Source: Alteromonas naphthalenivorans | Lineage (GTDB): Bacteria; Pseudomonadota; Gammaproteobacteria; Enterobacterales; Alteromonadaceae | Assembly (NCBI RefSeq): GCF_000213655.1 | Contig: NC_015554.1 | Span: forward strand, 310,001-374,000 | Direction of reading: 5' to 3' | DNA: 64,000 nt | In this document: positions 63,323 through 64,000 of the stretch, one piece after another | Position numbering within the stretch: position 1 is the first letter of the stretch | Layout: every line of letters begins with the position of its first letter | Position numbers and translations under genes: made by a program | Notes under the pieces: model-generated | The model's database searches: none | What the model saw: only the letters and a program-made list of their open reading frames with translations | Told to the model about the DNA's origin: nothing

Positions 63323-64000
63323 ATGGCAAAGATTATCGTAGTAACATCGGGTAAAGGTGGGGTTGGTAAAACGACTTCAAGTGCGGCTATCAGTACAGGT
63401 TTAGCCTTAGCGGGTCATAAAACCGTCGTGATAGATTTTGATGTGGGCTTGCGTAACCTCGATTTGATCATGGGCTGTGAACGCCGTGTGGTCTACGACT
63501 TCGTTAACGTGATAAATAAAGAAGCCACGCTGAAACAAGCGCTAATTAAAGATAAGCGTACCGACAACTTGTTTATTCTGCCAGCATCACAAACACGTGA
63601 TAAAGACGCGCTTACCATCGATGGGGTTCAAGCGGTTCTTAACGAGTTGAAAGAAGATTTCGATTTTATTATCTGTGATTCACCAGCAGGTATAGAACAA
63701 GGCGCTCAAATGGCATTGTATTTTGCCGATGAAGCTATCGTTGTGACCAACCCTGAAGTCTCTTCGGTACGTGATTCAGATCGTATTTTAGGTATTTTGC
63801 AAAGTAAGTCTTTGCGCGCTGAACAAGGAAAGCCGGTAAAAGAGCATTTACTGCTTACCCGCTACAATCCTCAGCGAGTTGAAAGTGCAGAAATGCTTAG
63901 TGTTGCTGATGTTGAAGAAATATTAGCGATACCACTATTGGGCGTTATTCCTGAATCGGAAGCCGTACTTAAAGCTTCTAACCAAGGTCAGCCGGTTATT
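63323..64000 (+). CDS. minD: Septum site-determining ATPase MinD (partial)
   Basis: The first 226 codons of MinD, with the rest beyond the window. Deviant Walker A SGKGGVGKTT, VVIDFDVGLRNLDLIMGCER and DSPAGIEQGAQMAL are typical. AAGGA lies ahead of the ATG. It recruits MinC to the membrane and oscillates with MinE. Confidence 0.97.
   Translation, partial: MAKIIVVTSGKGGVGKTTSSAAISTGLALAGHKTVVIDFDVGLRNLDLIMGCERRVVYDFVNVINKEATLKQALIKDKRTDNLFILPASQTRDKDALTIDGVQAVLNELKEDFDFIICDSPAGIEQGAQMALYFADEAIVVTNPEVSSVRDSDRILGILQSKSLRAEQGKPVKEHLLLTRYNPQRVESAEMLSVADVEEILAIPLLGVIPESEAVLKASNQGQPVI

Overview
The window reads as chromosome of a marine gammaproteobacterium of the Alteromonas type. Evidence: the pepA-holC-valS run divergent from lptF-lptG, glnA-ntrB-ntrC next to typA, minC-minD, RraB, HemJ, a class II fumarase, an RDD protein, and a dense set of c-di-GMP and two-component genes. 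GC is moderate by eye and gene density is normal. No rRNA, CRISPR array or insertion sequence was seen. One tRNA gene, tRNA-Leu(CAA), is present.

Layout. 0-6.2 kb: an unusual run on the + strand of an ECF sigma factor, a membrane anti-sigma-like protein, two lipoproteins, a trypsin-like protease without a signal peptide, and a three-helix membrane protein. I cannot match the set to a described system; it is the best candidate here for something new. 6.3-17.9 kb: housekeeping and accessory genes (RidA, an ADP-ribosylglycohydrolase-family protein, a CDP-glycerol transferase-like protein, a divergent adenosylhomocysteinase-like protein, a diguanylate cyclase, a large VPS10/BNR protein, a lipase, and a Tat-exported oxidoreductase that seems to start at ACG). 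17.97-21.15 kb: a small island between direct repeats of the tRNA-Leu(CAA) 3' end, carrying a TPR protein and a Phd/ParE-type toxin-antitoxin pair but no visible integrase.

21.3-27.3 kb: an ECF sigma/anti-sigma pair and a four-gene DUF4331/lipoprotein/TPR/HupE operon. Both units carry the same promoter-like element, TGCATC-N17-CGTTT, which suggests one autoregulated regulon. 27.4-35.5 kb: RDD protein, LptG/LptF, PepA, HolC, ValS. 35.5-44.8 kb: signalling and envelope genes (orphan Tat substrate-binding protein with a hybrid kinase and a diguanylate cyclase, a protein with a GlyGly-CTERM-like tail, RraB, PlsC, Hpt-HD-GYP).

44.8-53.7 kb: nitrogen regulation (NtrC, NtrB, glutamine synthetase) with a sigma-54 promoter and NtrC sites readable in the DNA, then BipA/TypA, a lone receiver protein and a PatB-type lyase. 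53.7-64 kb: an NRAMP-family transporter with changed metal-ligand motifs, a UPF0149-like protein, HemJ, a CLC channel/antiporter, a frameshifted MneA-like manganese exporter below a Fur-box-like site, FumC, MinC and the start of MinD, which runs off the end.

Family names come from reading the translations; no database search was run. Where a start codon was moved from the longest reading frame, the reason is given in the entry.
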